From Caenorhabditis remanei (taxonomy: Eukaryota > Nematoda > Chromadorea > Rhabditida > Rhabditidae), in NCBI RefSeq assembly GCF_010183535.1, contig NC_071328.1:5022001-5086000 (forward strand): DNA of 64,000 nucleotides, given 5' to 3'. The notes beneath the pieces were generated by a model. The model saw only the letters and a list, made by a program, of their open reading frames with translations, did not search any database and was not told the origin of the DNA. This document shows, piece after piece, positions 8,203 through 18,086 of the stretch (position 1 is its first letter; the number at the start of each line of letters is the position of its first letter). The translations under genes and the position numbers were made by a program.

Positions 8203-11200
8203 TTATTTTTTCCTCTGAATCCGATGCATCGTCTCATCACCACTCGTATCGATTCTCCACGATTTGTTGGAGCTTGGGAAGCGTTTCAGAAACGTGTCGT
8301 CATCTTCTTCGTCCTGATTCAAAAAATCAAAGATCGGACTCGTGTATTCCCTTCCAATTGGGTCCTCCTCATTCATATTGAATTCAAAATCCAACGGCTC
8401 ATCTCCACGTGGCATCGGTGTCTTTTCCAAGTTGTCATTCACAAGTTCTCCGAGAATTACACTACTCGGGGATACCGTGTTCCGAGATGTTTGAGATGTT
8501 TTTTGGAAGAATGATCTGGAAATTTCGGATTGTTTTCGAATGAATTTCGGATCAAAGCTAACCGTTGTGATCCCGAATTTTTACTCTTCGGCGTCGTAAA
8601 TATCTCCTCTGACACTTTTTTCTTTTTCTTCTCCTGATTCTGATTCTTATTATTATTCAAAGTACCAAAAAAGAAAGACATTTCATGATTCGAAGAATCC
8701 TCTGAAGTCCCCGAAAACGATTGCTGAGTATCAAAAATCGAAAATTGCGATCCGATTGGCGAGGAGAAGAAGTTCTGACTGTGTTGAGTCGGAGTGTCTG
8801 CTCCTCTCATTTCGCGACGAGACGATGATCTTGGAGACTTGAAAATCGAGTTATTCGTGAAATTGAACTCATTGAATTCTTGAGTTTCTTTCGGAACTAC
8901 TCCGAATATATCGTCGTTTTTTGGTGTTCTCATAGACGAATGAATTGACGAAGGTTGAGTTGGAGTCATGTTACTCGACGATTTATGTCTGGAAAGTTGA
9001 AATATAGACAGTTTTGTTGGAAGGAATGAATTTTGAAATGATTATTTTTTACCTCGACCGTGATTCTGGAGTTTTGAACATGTCATCATTTCTTGGAGTT
9101 CTCATAGACGATTGACAAGTCGATCGTTGCGTTGAAGTCATTTGGATTGAGTGATTTGAAGATTGGTGTCTGAAAATTTTAGTTTTGTGGGCGGAGCTTG
9201 TTCTGATCAGAATGAATGGGGGAACAGAAGAACTACTACTATTGCTAACTAAAAAACGAGAGAGCTTCTATAAAAAACCCTCAGCCTCGAATTCTCCACC
9301 AACCTTCCTCCTTTTTCTTGTGTTGGTGTCTTGAACATGTCCTCATTTCTCGGTGTTCTCATAGACGACTGATACGTTGACCGTTGTGTTGAAGTCACTT
9401 GGACGGAGTGATTTGATGATTGATGTCTGGAACTTCGATGTTGAAGAAAGTATTTTTATAGTAATTCGTTCTTTTTGATTCTAAATTAATTAGGACATGA
9501 GATAGCATTTAACCAGAGCTGTGCGGAAGTAAAATTTTTTGAAAAATCTAGTCGGAAGTCGGAAGACGGAAGTAAATTTTTGAAAAGGGAAGTCGTATGT
9601 TGGGTTCTGAAAGCGGAAATCGGAAGCTAATTTTGCAAATGACAAATTTTAAGGAAAATGTTTTCTATTCATCACTGAAAAGGAATTTCAGCGTTGTTTT
9701 CATACAAAATGTAGGGCTGTTAAAACAGGCGTTTTCGGGCGGCAATCGCCGGTTTCATTTCCGGCGATTGTCGCCCACGCCGGAAATGAAACCGGCGATT
9801 GCCGCCGCGCCGGAAATGAAACCGGCGATTGCCGCCCACGCCGGAAATGAAACCGGCGATTGCGGCAAATACAATTTTTAAAACCGGCGTTTAACGCCGG
9901 TTTTTAACATTTTAATTCATTTTCCGTATATTTTCTACTCAAAAAAGCGGCGTTTGACGCCGGTTTGGAAATGAAAAGCGGCGTTTGACGCCGGTTTGGT
10001 AATGAAAACCGGCGTTTGACGCCGGTTTGAAAATGAAAACCGGCGATGGAAGCAAGTTTTGGAAATGAACTTGCTTTTCATGCAATTAACGTGAAAATAA
10101 GCGGCGCCGGCTTGCCGGCGATTGCCGCAAGTAACAGCCCTAACAAAATGTCATCAAAAACCACCAAAATTCAGCCGAAATTTTCTGAGCATACATTTGA
10201 CGTCTAAATTTGAGCTTTTGCATGCAAAATAGTGAAAAAAAACTCTGCAATATTAAAACATTGTCAGAAGTTTGGATTTACCTAGCTCGTGATTCCTGAA
10301 CTGGGGTCTTGAACATATCCTCGTTTCCAACAGTTTTTATTGATGACTGATAAATCGACCGTTGTGATGGAGTCATTTGAATGGAGTGATTTGATGATTG
10401 GTGTCTGAAAACAAACAGTTTGTGACCGGAACTTCTAAAAAGAGAACTACCTCGTTCGTGATTCCGGTGTCTTGAACATGTCTTCATTTCTCGGTGTTCT
10501 CATAGACGAATGGACCGAGTGATTTGAAAATTGATGCCTGTAAATTTGAGATTTATTCAAAAAATCTTAGTGCTGTAAAGCTATTCGTTCCAACTTACCT
10601 CGCCCTTGATTCCTGAATCGGAGTATCTAAAACTTGAGTCTCTTGAGTAGCAGCCACTGTATCGATCGCTTGTCTTGGAGCTTTTCTCGGCCCTGGTCCG
10701 AATGTCGACGGAGATCTGGGTCGCTTCGTACCACCGAATTCATTGTTTCCTTTCGGTGTACAGAACATGTCCTCTGTGAAGTGTGTTCGAGAAGATTTTG
10801 ATTTTGGCGAACTGAAAAAAACCGGTTTGTTTCTTTTTTAATTGCCTCAAATTATCAGAATTTTTAAACCAATTATCAGAATTTTTTCAGTGAAAGTTAG
10901 TAAATTTACAAATAAATGTAGTGAATTTCATCTAAATATACCGAAAAACAACCCCAGAAATACTTTCTTCCACCAAAAATCAATTTTTGAAAAGCAAAAA
11001 AAGTTATTGCCCCGGGCGGGATTCGAACCCGCGATTGGTTTTCACCAATGAGATCATAAGTCTCACGCCTTTGACCGCTCGGCCACCGGGGCAGATATTC
11101 TGAAAAATGGGAAACTGGGTCAAAAGACCGCAATTGGCCGTGGGAAGTGGGTCTTTGGGATGATTTGGTGCGACGAAGACGATGGGAATGGTAGTTTTCT

Positions 11201-14200
11201 CACTGGGACACTTTTTACTAAGAGACGTGCAATCATATCTTTGATCTTACTGTGTTGAATGCTCCTCTTCCTCTTCACTAGCCAATTTTTTCAGTGTTGG
11301 TATCAAAACTCTCGTCACAACTTCCTCTTGTTCCCTATCTTCATCACTACTGTCTATCGAGAATGGATCCGGTGATCTAGTGGAATTCAAAGTGGTTTCC
11401 TGTGAAACTGTCACTTTCTTCTTTCGTTTTGGAAGCAAAGCGTCGAAAATCGAGAGTTGGTCATTCGATGATATCGATTTTGCGGAGAGGACACTGTTGG
11501 TTCTGAAAGGAGAAATGAAATCGTTTTCTCACTGAAATTACATTTCGAATTACCTCGTCTTCTGATATTCTTCGGCGGCCTTCCGATTCGATGTTGACGT
11601 GGAAACTTCTTCACGGGAATCTGGTGCGATTATTCTGTGTGCTTCATCATTCTTTTCTCTTTTGACAAATGATTCGATGGCGTCCATGAATCCAGATTCA
11701 TCTTCTCTGCAATTGAAATTCCATTTAGATTCAGAAAGTTGAGTTTATTATTTATGATCCGGGAAGACTTTTTAGGGCTATCAAAACTCGATATTTTATC
11801 CGTTTTCATAAGATTTTGATGGATGTATTTCATCATTCCTAAAACTAGGTTATAATCTAAAAATTGGCTACTTGAGAGGAAGAGATTCATTGACACTGTA
11901 AGTTCATAGGGATCATTATGAATTGCGCAAGACAAAATTACCCTTCCTATCGGTTTACCCTAACCAAATCATCCCAGAGGAGCATTCAAGACAGTTAGAT
12001 TAACAAGATAATTGCACATCTCTTAGTAAAAAAGTGTCCCAGTGACAAAACTACCATTCCCACCGTCTTCCCCGCACCAAATCATTCCAGAGACCCACTT
12101 CCCACCGCCAATTGTGGTCTTTTGACCCAGTTTCCCATTTTTCAGAATATCTGCCCCGGTGGCCGAGCGGTCAAAGGCGTGAGACTTATGATCTCATTGG
12201 TGAAAACCAATCGCGGGTTCGAATCCCGCCCGGGGCAATAACTTTTTTTGCTTTTCAAAAATTGATTTTTGGTGGAAGAAAGTATTTCTAGACTTATTTC
12301 TTCTCAATAATAAGAAATCATACTGGCAAATGTTTTAAGTTTTGCCTCAATAACACGAAACCGCTGATAACGGGATTACAAGAATATTTGTCATTGAATT
12401 CTTTCGAGAATGACACCTTAACTTACAAAACAACATCCATCTCCGCCACCCTTTCCTCATCATTTTCATTCGACACCTCTGCTCTCACTTCTTTCAACGG
12501 CGTTCCCGATTTCAATGCCTTATAAATCCGACACGCTCTTCCCAGTACACTCGTCGGAATTCCCTCTTCTTTGGCCACTGCCATTGCAAACGAACAATCG
12601 ACCATTCCAGGTGTTAAACGGAATAAATATCGAATCTTTCCTCCGGGTTCACGATGAACTGTAAATGTCAAGAACTCGGCAATATTATTATCATTTGGAA
12701 TATGTTTCGGTAGAGCATGGAAATGGGAAGAGAGAAAGATATGCGGACATCGTTGAGCTCCTTTCTTCATCCAATAAGTCATACAAGAAGCCAAAAGAGA
12801 CAATCCTACTTCTGTCATCGTTCCCTTTCCAAATTCATCGATAATCACCAGTGAATTCCCAGTCCCTTTTCTCAATGCCAACGCGACTTGCTCCACATCC
12901 TTCGCAAAAGTCGACATTCCATCCAAAACCGAATCAATCGTAAACATTCTCGTCACAATTCGATCAACCACGCCCACAGTCGCATGTCTCGCCGGTACAA
13001 AACTTCCAATATGAGCCAGAAAAGCCAATATCCCTATCGATTTCATATAAACACTCTTTCCGCATGCATTCGGTCCAGTGATAATACTCGCTTTCACTCC
13101 ATTCCGACCACTGGAAACTTGATTCGGTACAAAGTTCTTTTTGACGACGAGAACACTAATCGGATGATATAATTCAAGTGCTTCTATCACTGATTCATCT
13201 ACAAGTGTCGGACAGTTCCATCCATGCTCTGCAGCTACGAGACCCATTGAAACGAGAGCATCGATACGGGCGGCCAGTGAGAGAAGCTTATTGATACTTC
13301 GCTTCTTTTTCATCACTCTAGTCTTCAGAATCAGAATAATTGCAGTTTGACTATCAATCAATTTCATCAGAATATCTCCGTATTCGTCATCTAATCGTTG
13401 AGTTGTCTCGTTTCTCACTCGCAGTTCTTCACTTGTAGCGTAGACCAGTGACATACTGAAAATAGTTTTTCTGATCTGAATTCTCACTTCTTCAATGTTT
13501 CAATAACTTCTTATAGACTGATTTACTTCAAAATGACTAAAATTTTCATCTATTTCCACTCACTCTCGATAAGATTCAATCGGAAAGTCTATCGGAAGTG
13601 ACAGCACAAATCCAACTAATGGAATGTAGACACACGTCAGATTGGAATACGGCGGGATTCCAAAACGAGCACTTTCTTGTTTCGCGATAGCAGTCAGCAT
13701 CATCGGCATGTTCTCGTAAGTATCTCGTACTGAAAAAAGAGAGTTTGAGAAGTTTTTTATTCAAAAAATTAGTGGTTACATCTGTCCAAATCCTCATCAA
13801 TTCCCGGCATCACTGTCACCCTTCCCTGGATTTTTGACTCGGCGAAGTTGATCTGAAATGAGAATAGGACAAAATTTTGAGAATGATGACACATTTGGGG
13901 TTCCGCCGACTTTTGGTCATTTCATGCATGTTATTTAGGCACTTCAAGAATAAAAGGTTGTTTTTCTTACAAGAAAAGGTCATGGAGTCAGTTTGGAGTT
14001 ATGGGACGTGACCTATATAATCGGAAAGCTGAGAAAACTATGATTCCAAATATATTTTCAGTTTTTGCCCTCGACGCATGGTATTGGAGAAAAACAAGAT
14101 CAAAGTTCGGAAAAATACAGATTTTTACCGAAAATTGCAATTGCAAAAATTTAACGTGTCAGAAAGGTGTCATTTTTCAGAACTTTGACCTTGTTTTTCT

Positions 14201-16248
14201 CCAATACAATGCGTCGAGGGCAAAAACTGAAAATATATTTGGAACCAGCGTTTTCTCATTTTCCAACGATATAAGTCACGTCACATAACTCCAAGCTGAC
14301 TCCATGGCCTTCCATAGTAGGAAAACTTATTAAAAGTGGCAAAATTGTGTAAAATTTCGTGAGTTTTCGAGAAAAAAACAAAGAAAAATAAACAGAAACA
14401 TTTAAAAAGGGTGAAATAACACTAACAATCGATCCAGTGATGATAGCGACTTCTGACACTTCTCGAAGCAACGAATTGTCAACGGACAGCTCACTCGATA
14501 TCTGAAAAGTTAGTTTTTCGTTTCAAAACAAATGAAAAATGAAACTCTTCTACCGGCGTCTGTCTGATAATATGAACAATTTCCACCAATGCATTGACCG
14601 TCGACACGAAGCATTCCCAATGTATGAGCTTCGCAGTTCCACTTTGAAATCGTTGGAATACATTCTGAAATTTATATTTTTTAATTGGAACTTCTTTCAA
14701 ATTTCGAAATACATTCAGCGCTTTAACTCTTCCCAAAATTGATGCAACTTTCGAAGTGACTTCCGCATTCCAGTCTTGCTTGAAATAATGAACACATTTC
14801 TGCCTCGAAACGAGGATTTCTCGATCTGTCGTGGGGTTTCTGAACCATTTACGAAGACATTTCTTCCCAACAGTCGATCGACATCGATCGATTAACGAGT
14901 AGAGTGATTTGTTTTGTCCGGTACTTTTCTGAAAGTTTGGGTTAGTTTTAAGAGAAAACAACACAAAAACTGAATAATTGGGTCACAAATTAAAAGGTTT
15001 TCAACAAATTTATTCAAAAAGTTATTTCGAATTTCCACCTTGCTCTCCACTTCTTTCGGCAAAATGTCCAGCGCTTGAATCGTGTTATAGTCGATATCCA
15101 CGAGATTTTCTCTGAAATAATTTTAAATTTATCGAAAAAATAAATATTTTAACAAACAGAGTAATAGTTTTGATCGATTTAATCGGCGGACTGACTGTCA
15201 ACGGTTCACTCTCTACACCAAGACGAGTCTCATCTAGAAATAGAAGTAGAGCGCCGAAGGATCTCATCTGGAAAAACAATTATTTGCAAGAATAAAGATT
15301 TTTAAAAATCACCATATTAACAGCTTCAATGTCGAATCTCATCGTGACAATCGTATATTTCTCTTCTTCAGTCATTTTGTTATCTTCAGATCCAACCAAC
15401 ATTTTCAGTCGTTCCAACGCTCTCGGCATTTCTGAAAATTAAGAAAAATTTAAAGAAAATTTAACATTTTCTGTAAAAATTACTGAAGAAATTATTGGGA
15501 AGTTTGCAGAGTGTCGCCGGCGGGCCCTCGAAATCATCATCGTCCATGTCGTCTGTTTCGTCTTCTGGCTGAAAAGTTCTCAATTTTTCTGGAAAATTCT
15601 ATCAGAATTCCCACGTCATCAGTCGAATACGCCATGGAAGCATCCCACGTCGGAATCGTATCATCTGTGGACTCTTCAGTCGTGTTTTTGTCCAGTTTTT
15701 GGTGTGTTGCATCTAGAAAATTAGACAACTTTGTTTAGAAGCAAAACAGCAAAAAACGTACAACGAGAACTCAACAATTTGATAAATTCCAGATCTTGAC
15801 TTCGGTTGGCAATGATTATCGTCGGTTTCACTTCTTCGATCACTGAAAATTAGAAAAATTAAATTAAACTGGAGTTTTCTTCAAAACTTACATCTTTTCA
15901 AATAACTAAACTCGTGATCTTCCGATATATCATTCATTATTCTCACTAGTTGACTCGATTGCTCATAGAAAGCAGCTCCGAGCATATTCTGACCGAAAGA
16001 GAGACTCAAAACCGTCTCATCTCGGAACTCTTTCGGATTCATTGGCATGTCTGAAAAAATAATAGTTTTTCGCTGAAATTAATCTAAAAAAAACCTTTAA
16101 ACGCATCATTATCGAGTCCATTCCGAAAACGGTCTTCTCGAGGCAGCGAAATCGCCGTCAGACCTGTCCCTCGCCCTCTTCCTCGACTTTTCCCTCGACC
16201 ACGAAAGTAATTCCCACGTTTTGAGTTGTAATAACGCCAAGTGGACAT
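8203..16248 (-). CDS. msh-5: MutS homologue MSH5, meiotic crossover factor with long S/T-P tail
   Basis: MSH5 pairs with MSH4 as MutS-gamma, a clamp that stabilises crossover intermediates in meiosis. Coding exons (minus): 16248-16095, 16050-15892, 15842-15762, 15712-15615, 15568-15484, 15431-15313, 15267-15158, 15111-15039, 14928-14713, 14664-14554, 14501-14427, 13852-13780, 13729-13564, 13455-12427, 11706-11554, 11502-11251, 10811-10599, 10537-10451, 10404-10282, 9426-9304, 9169-9053, 8988-8563, 8515-8203. All phases agree, giving about 1451 residues (C. elegans MSH-5 is also well over 1300). Walker A GPNACGKS is near residue 634 and Walker B SLVIIDEFGKGT near 708. The end SGTPLKEV resembles MSH5, not MSH4. 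The first ATG follows TTTTCAG by 4 bases, suggesting trans-splicing. After about residue 850 the tail is disordered with some 22 S/T-P motifs; in C. elegans this tail is reported as a CDK-2 target. A shorter form ending at TAA 12423 is possible if the last core intron is retained. Confidence 0.9.
9511..10235 (+). repeat. GGAAGTCGGAAG element, copy A (interrupted)
   Basis: It begins AGAGCTGTGCGGAAGTAAAA and holds the core AATTTTGCAAATGACAAATT, then a stretch ending GTTTTCATACAAAAT. The same core occurs at 28432-28885 and 40025-40550, in the same orientation. It lies in the msh-5 intron 9427-10281 and is split by the insertion at 9712-10142. Confidence 0.65.
9712..10142. mobile_element. hAT-like MITE with internal GCCGGCGATT tandem repeats
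   Basis: Terminal inverted repeats TAGGGCTGTTA / TAACAGCCCTA bound the element, with the 8-bp direct repeat ACAAAATG at 9704-9711 and 10143-10150. The empty site can be rebuilt from the two related copies of the host repeat. Inside are about four ~38-bp units (CCGGAAATGAAACCGGCGAT) and then about four ~31-bp units (GGCGTTTGACGCCGGTTT), largely self-complementary. There is no transposase ORF. Confidence 0.8.
11008..11092 (-). tRNA. nev-tRNA-Ile(UAU), copy 3, inside an msh-5 intron
   Basis: The 85-nt body is identical to the others but on the minus strand, that is, in the same direction as msh-5. It lies in the intron between exons 11502-11251 and 10811-10599. Downstream (minus) it has CAATAACTTTTTTTGC, a good Pol III stop. 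Its conserved 5' flank extends to about 11235, including GTGTCCCAGTGAGAAAACTA. Confidence 0.92.
11933..11985 (+). repeat. Truncated tRNA 5'-flank copy without a tRNA
   Basis: GACAAAATTACCCTTCCTAT, followed by CCAAATCATCCCAGAGGAGC, matches the conserved flank upstream of each UAU tRNA, but no tRNA follows within 150 bases. It sits upstream of copy 4 in the same msh-5 intron. Confidence 0.5.
12153..12237 (+). tRNA. nev-tRNA-Ile(UAU), copy 4, antisense in an msh-5 intron
   Basis: The 85-nt body is identical to the others, on the plus strand, opposite to msh-5. It lies in the 720-base intron separating the MutS core exon 13455-12427 from the tail exon 11706-11554. A and B boxes are intact, followed by CAATAACTTTTTTTGC. 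The upstream flank 12030-12152 is the best-preserved version of the shared unit. Confidence 0.92.
13890..14310. repeat. Long palindromic element in an msh-5 intron
   Basis: The left arm (GGAGTTATGGGACGTGACCT, then CAGTTTTTGCCCTCGACGCA) is mirrored by the right arm (TGCGTCGAGGGCAAAAACTG, then GTCACGTCACATAACTCCAA). The same family occurs at 47810-48085 in avr-14. ORFs inside are palindrome artefacts. Confidence 0.7.
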
Positions 16249-16258
16249 CTTACTGAAA
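16249..16258 (-). promoter_or_regulatory. Probable SL trans-splice acceptor of msh-5
   Basis: On the minus strand ATTTTCAG lies four bases before the ATG, with no upstream coding exon. In nematodes this arrangement usually marks spliced-leader addition. An unseen 5' UTR exon is the alternative. Confidence 0.5.
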
Positions 16259-16451
16259 ATGCTTAAGATTTTTTTTTAATTTGCACACTTTATGAACGAT
16301 TGAAAGTCTAAAATAGTTGAAACATTTCAGAAAAAAAAATTCCAGTTGAACGCTGTGCGATATTTCGTAAATTGAGGCGATACTGTAGGCACACCGTGAC
16401 GGAAAAATGCACTCAAGAAATCTGCGAAATTTGTTCGAGATGAAAATGAAA

Positions 16452-16728
16452 TACCGTAAATACTGTATTATAACGGCATGCCGTTATATTTTTCAACTGC
16501 CTCCGAGAGAAATTTTGTGATTTCAGAAACTCATTAAAATTAAACGAAAAAAACTTTTTTGGGCGTTCTATTTGCAGATCTAGAAGTGACCAAACACGGT
16601 GCTTCTAATCAGAACCAGTAAAAAACACTGGTATAATCATATTATTGAGTTCTGAGTATAGATGGGGTGCCGTTATAATACAGGTGCCGTTCTATTACAG
16701 GTGCCGTTATAATACAGTATTTACGGTA
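16452..16728. mobile_element. MITE with 27-bp terminal inverted repeats
   Basis: The ends TACCGTAAATACTGTATTAT and ATAATACAGTATTTACGGTA are perfect inverses over about 27 bases, extending into AACGGCA / TGCCGTT, with TA at both tips. The inner part repeats GTGCCGTTATAATACAG. This is consistent with a Tc1/mariner-type non-autonomous element. Confidence 0.7.
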
Positions 16729-16747
16729 TGTTTTATTAAATGAAGAC

Positions 16748-16848
16748 ATAAATGTTTTCCCAATAGCGAAAAGGTTTAATTATATATTTAAAGTTTATCG
16801 TCAATATAAATTAATCCATATCGCTATAGGGAAAAACATTTATGGCTG
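16748..16848. repeat. Short palindrome (CATAAATGTTTT...AAAACATTTATG)
   Basis: A roughly 100-base hairpin: CATAAATGTTTTCCCAATAG pairs with CTATAGGGAAAAACATTTAT. There is no coding content. Confidence 0.6.
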
Positions 16849-17719
16849 TTAGAAATGAAAAAATAAAACTTTGTCGAAGAGCCTGTTCAAAAAAATATTC
16901 AGTGATCGTGATTTGAATGAATTTTCAGCGAAAAACATGTAAAAAAACTGAATATAATTAAGACCAATTACACGAATTCAACAGGATCTCATGATTTCGT
17001 TTTTCATGGGATGTATTATAAATTCGCAACTCAACGCCGCATGCCTTTAAAGGCGCAGGGACTTTTTGCGAAATGGTCCTGCCACGTCACGGGGAGAGGA
17101 AGTGGCGCATTTCTCGTGCAGCTTCTCGCAGTTTAATCTATGAAAGAATTATCGCTTTGTAATAATTAATGTTCAAATTAAATATTTTTTTCTCGAAATT
17201 GCTTTATTTTTCTCTATTGATTGAACTGAAATAAAGATTTGTTGATATTTTTCTGTTTTATTTTGGTTTGAAACGGTAAGAGGAGCGTCCCTCTGTCATT
17301 TTTTCGTTCTCTTTCAGGTGATTAGCTGATGATTAAACGAATAGCTGATGATTAAACAACTCTTTTCCTGTAAAATTGCAAATAGAAACATAAACAATTG
17401 TGGCATTCAATTAAATAAAACTTTATGATTTTTTTGATAGGATTCTAGCACAATATATCGGTAAGTACCAGATATCATGTTTTCCCAAAACAGCTTGGCT
17501 TGTTTTGATTCTGTTTCTCATTATCGTTTGTGATATCCAGTTGTCTTCATCTTAGAAACTAAACTACTGAAAAGGAAGAGGATCATAGGGATCAATATGA
17601 ATGTCCCAGTGACAAAACTACCCTTCCCACCGTATTCCCCGCATCAAATCACTCCAGAGACCCACTTCCCCCCGTCAATTTCGGTGTTTTGACCCAGTTT
17701 CCCATTTTTCAGAATATGT
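16849..17719. other. Intergenic sequence upstream of tRNA copy 5
   Basis: No gene seen. The last ~130 bases (from 17590) are the conserved UAU tRNA flank (GTCCCAGTGACAAAACTACC). They are preceded by GGGATCAATATGAAT, also found before the flank remnants at 7445 and 11905. Confidence 0.5.
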
Positions 17720-17804
17720 GCCCCGGTGGCCGAGCGGTCAAAGGCGTGAGACTTATGATCTCATTGGTGAAAACCAATCGCGGGTTCGAATCCCGCCCGG
17801 GGCA
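17720..17804 (+). tRNA. nev-tRNA-Ile(UAU), copy 5
   Basis: The 85-nt body is identical to the other four. It stands upstream of msh-5 and is divergent from it, about 1.5 kb from the start. It has an intact A box, B box and A discriminator, and CAATAACTTTTTTGC follows. Its flank differs at a few sites from the others, yet the tRNA body shows no change. Confidence 0.92.
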
Positions 17805-18086
17805 ATAACTTTTTTGCTTTTTTCAAATTGATTTTTGGTGGAAAACTGTTGTAAATCCATTTTTTCTGCTAGTTCCCTCATTCCAATACTTTCATAAAAC
17901 TTCCGTTGTATTGCCATCCTAGTTCAATAAACTGTTATATCCTGAACTACTCAATTCAAATGTTTCTTTCATTCTTTTGTTATTCTTTTGATCTTATGAA
18001 AACGCGACGCACACGCAACGCGATACTGCTGTCGATGAGTTTATTGATTGTGTACTAGATAGATCATACACTAACATAATCTAATT

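Larger units (their letters stand above)
9053..10537 (-). repeat. Tandemly duplicated msh-5 tail exons
   Basis: Exons 10537-10451 (87), 10404-10282 (123), 9426-9304 (123) and 9169-9053 (117) encode variants of one module: RHQSSNHSIQMT, then QRS, then SSMRTPRNEDMFKTP, then ESR. The exon 8988-8563 begins with a fifth, diverged copy. All are phase 2-2 and multiples of three, so copies can be gained or lost without shifting frame. Each module supplies two or three T-P sites. Confidence 0.85.

Noticed and set aside
9740..10060. CRISPR-like regularly spaced repeats
   Set aside because: Units are contiguous with no unique spacers and lie inside a MITE; eukaryotic sequence.
8203..11706. A separate low-complexity gene downstream of msh-5
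   Set aside because: Its first exon lacks a convincing start, and the msh-5 core exon has a consensus donor joining it in exact frame; the summed length is close to known C. elegans MSH-5.
12888..13172. Plus-strand 94-aa ORF
   Set aside because: Antisense shadow of the conserved MutS ATPase exon.
12423..13455. MSH4 (him-14) instead of MSH5
   Set aside because: DEFGKGT (not DELGRGT), SFVPA and the SGTPLKEV end follow MSH5.
14001..14288. 95-aa ORF in an msh-5 intron
   Set aside because: Product of the palindromic element; the related palindrome in avr-14 does not preserve the frame.
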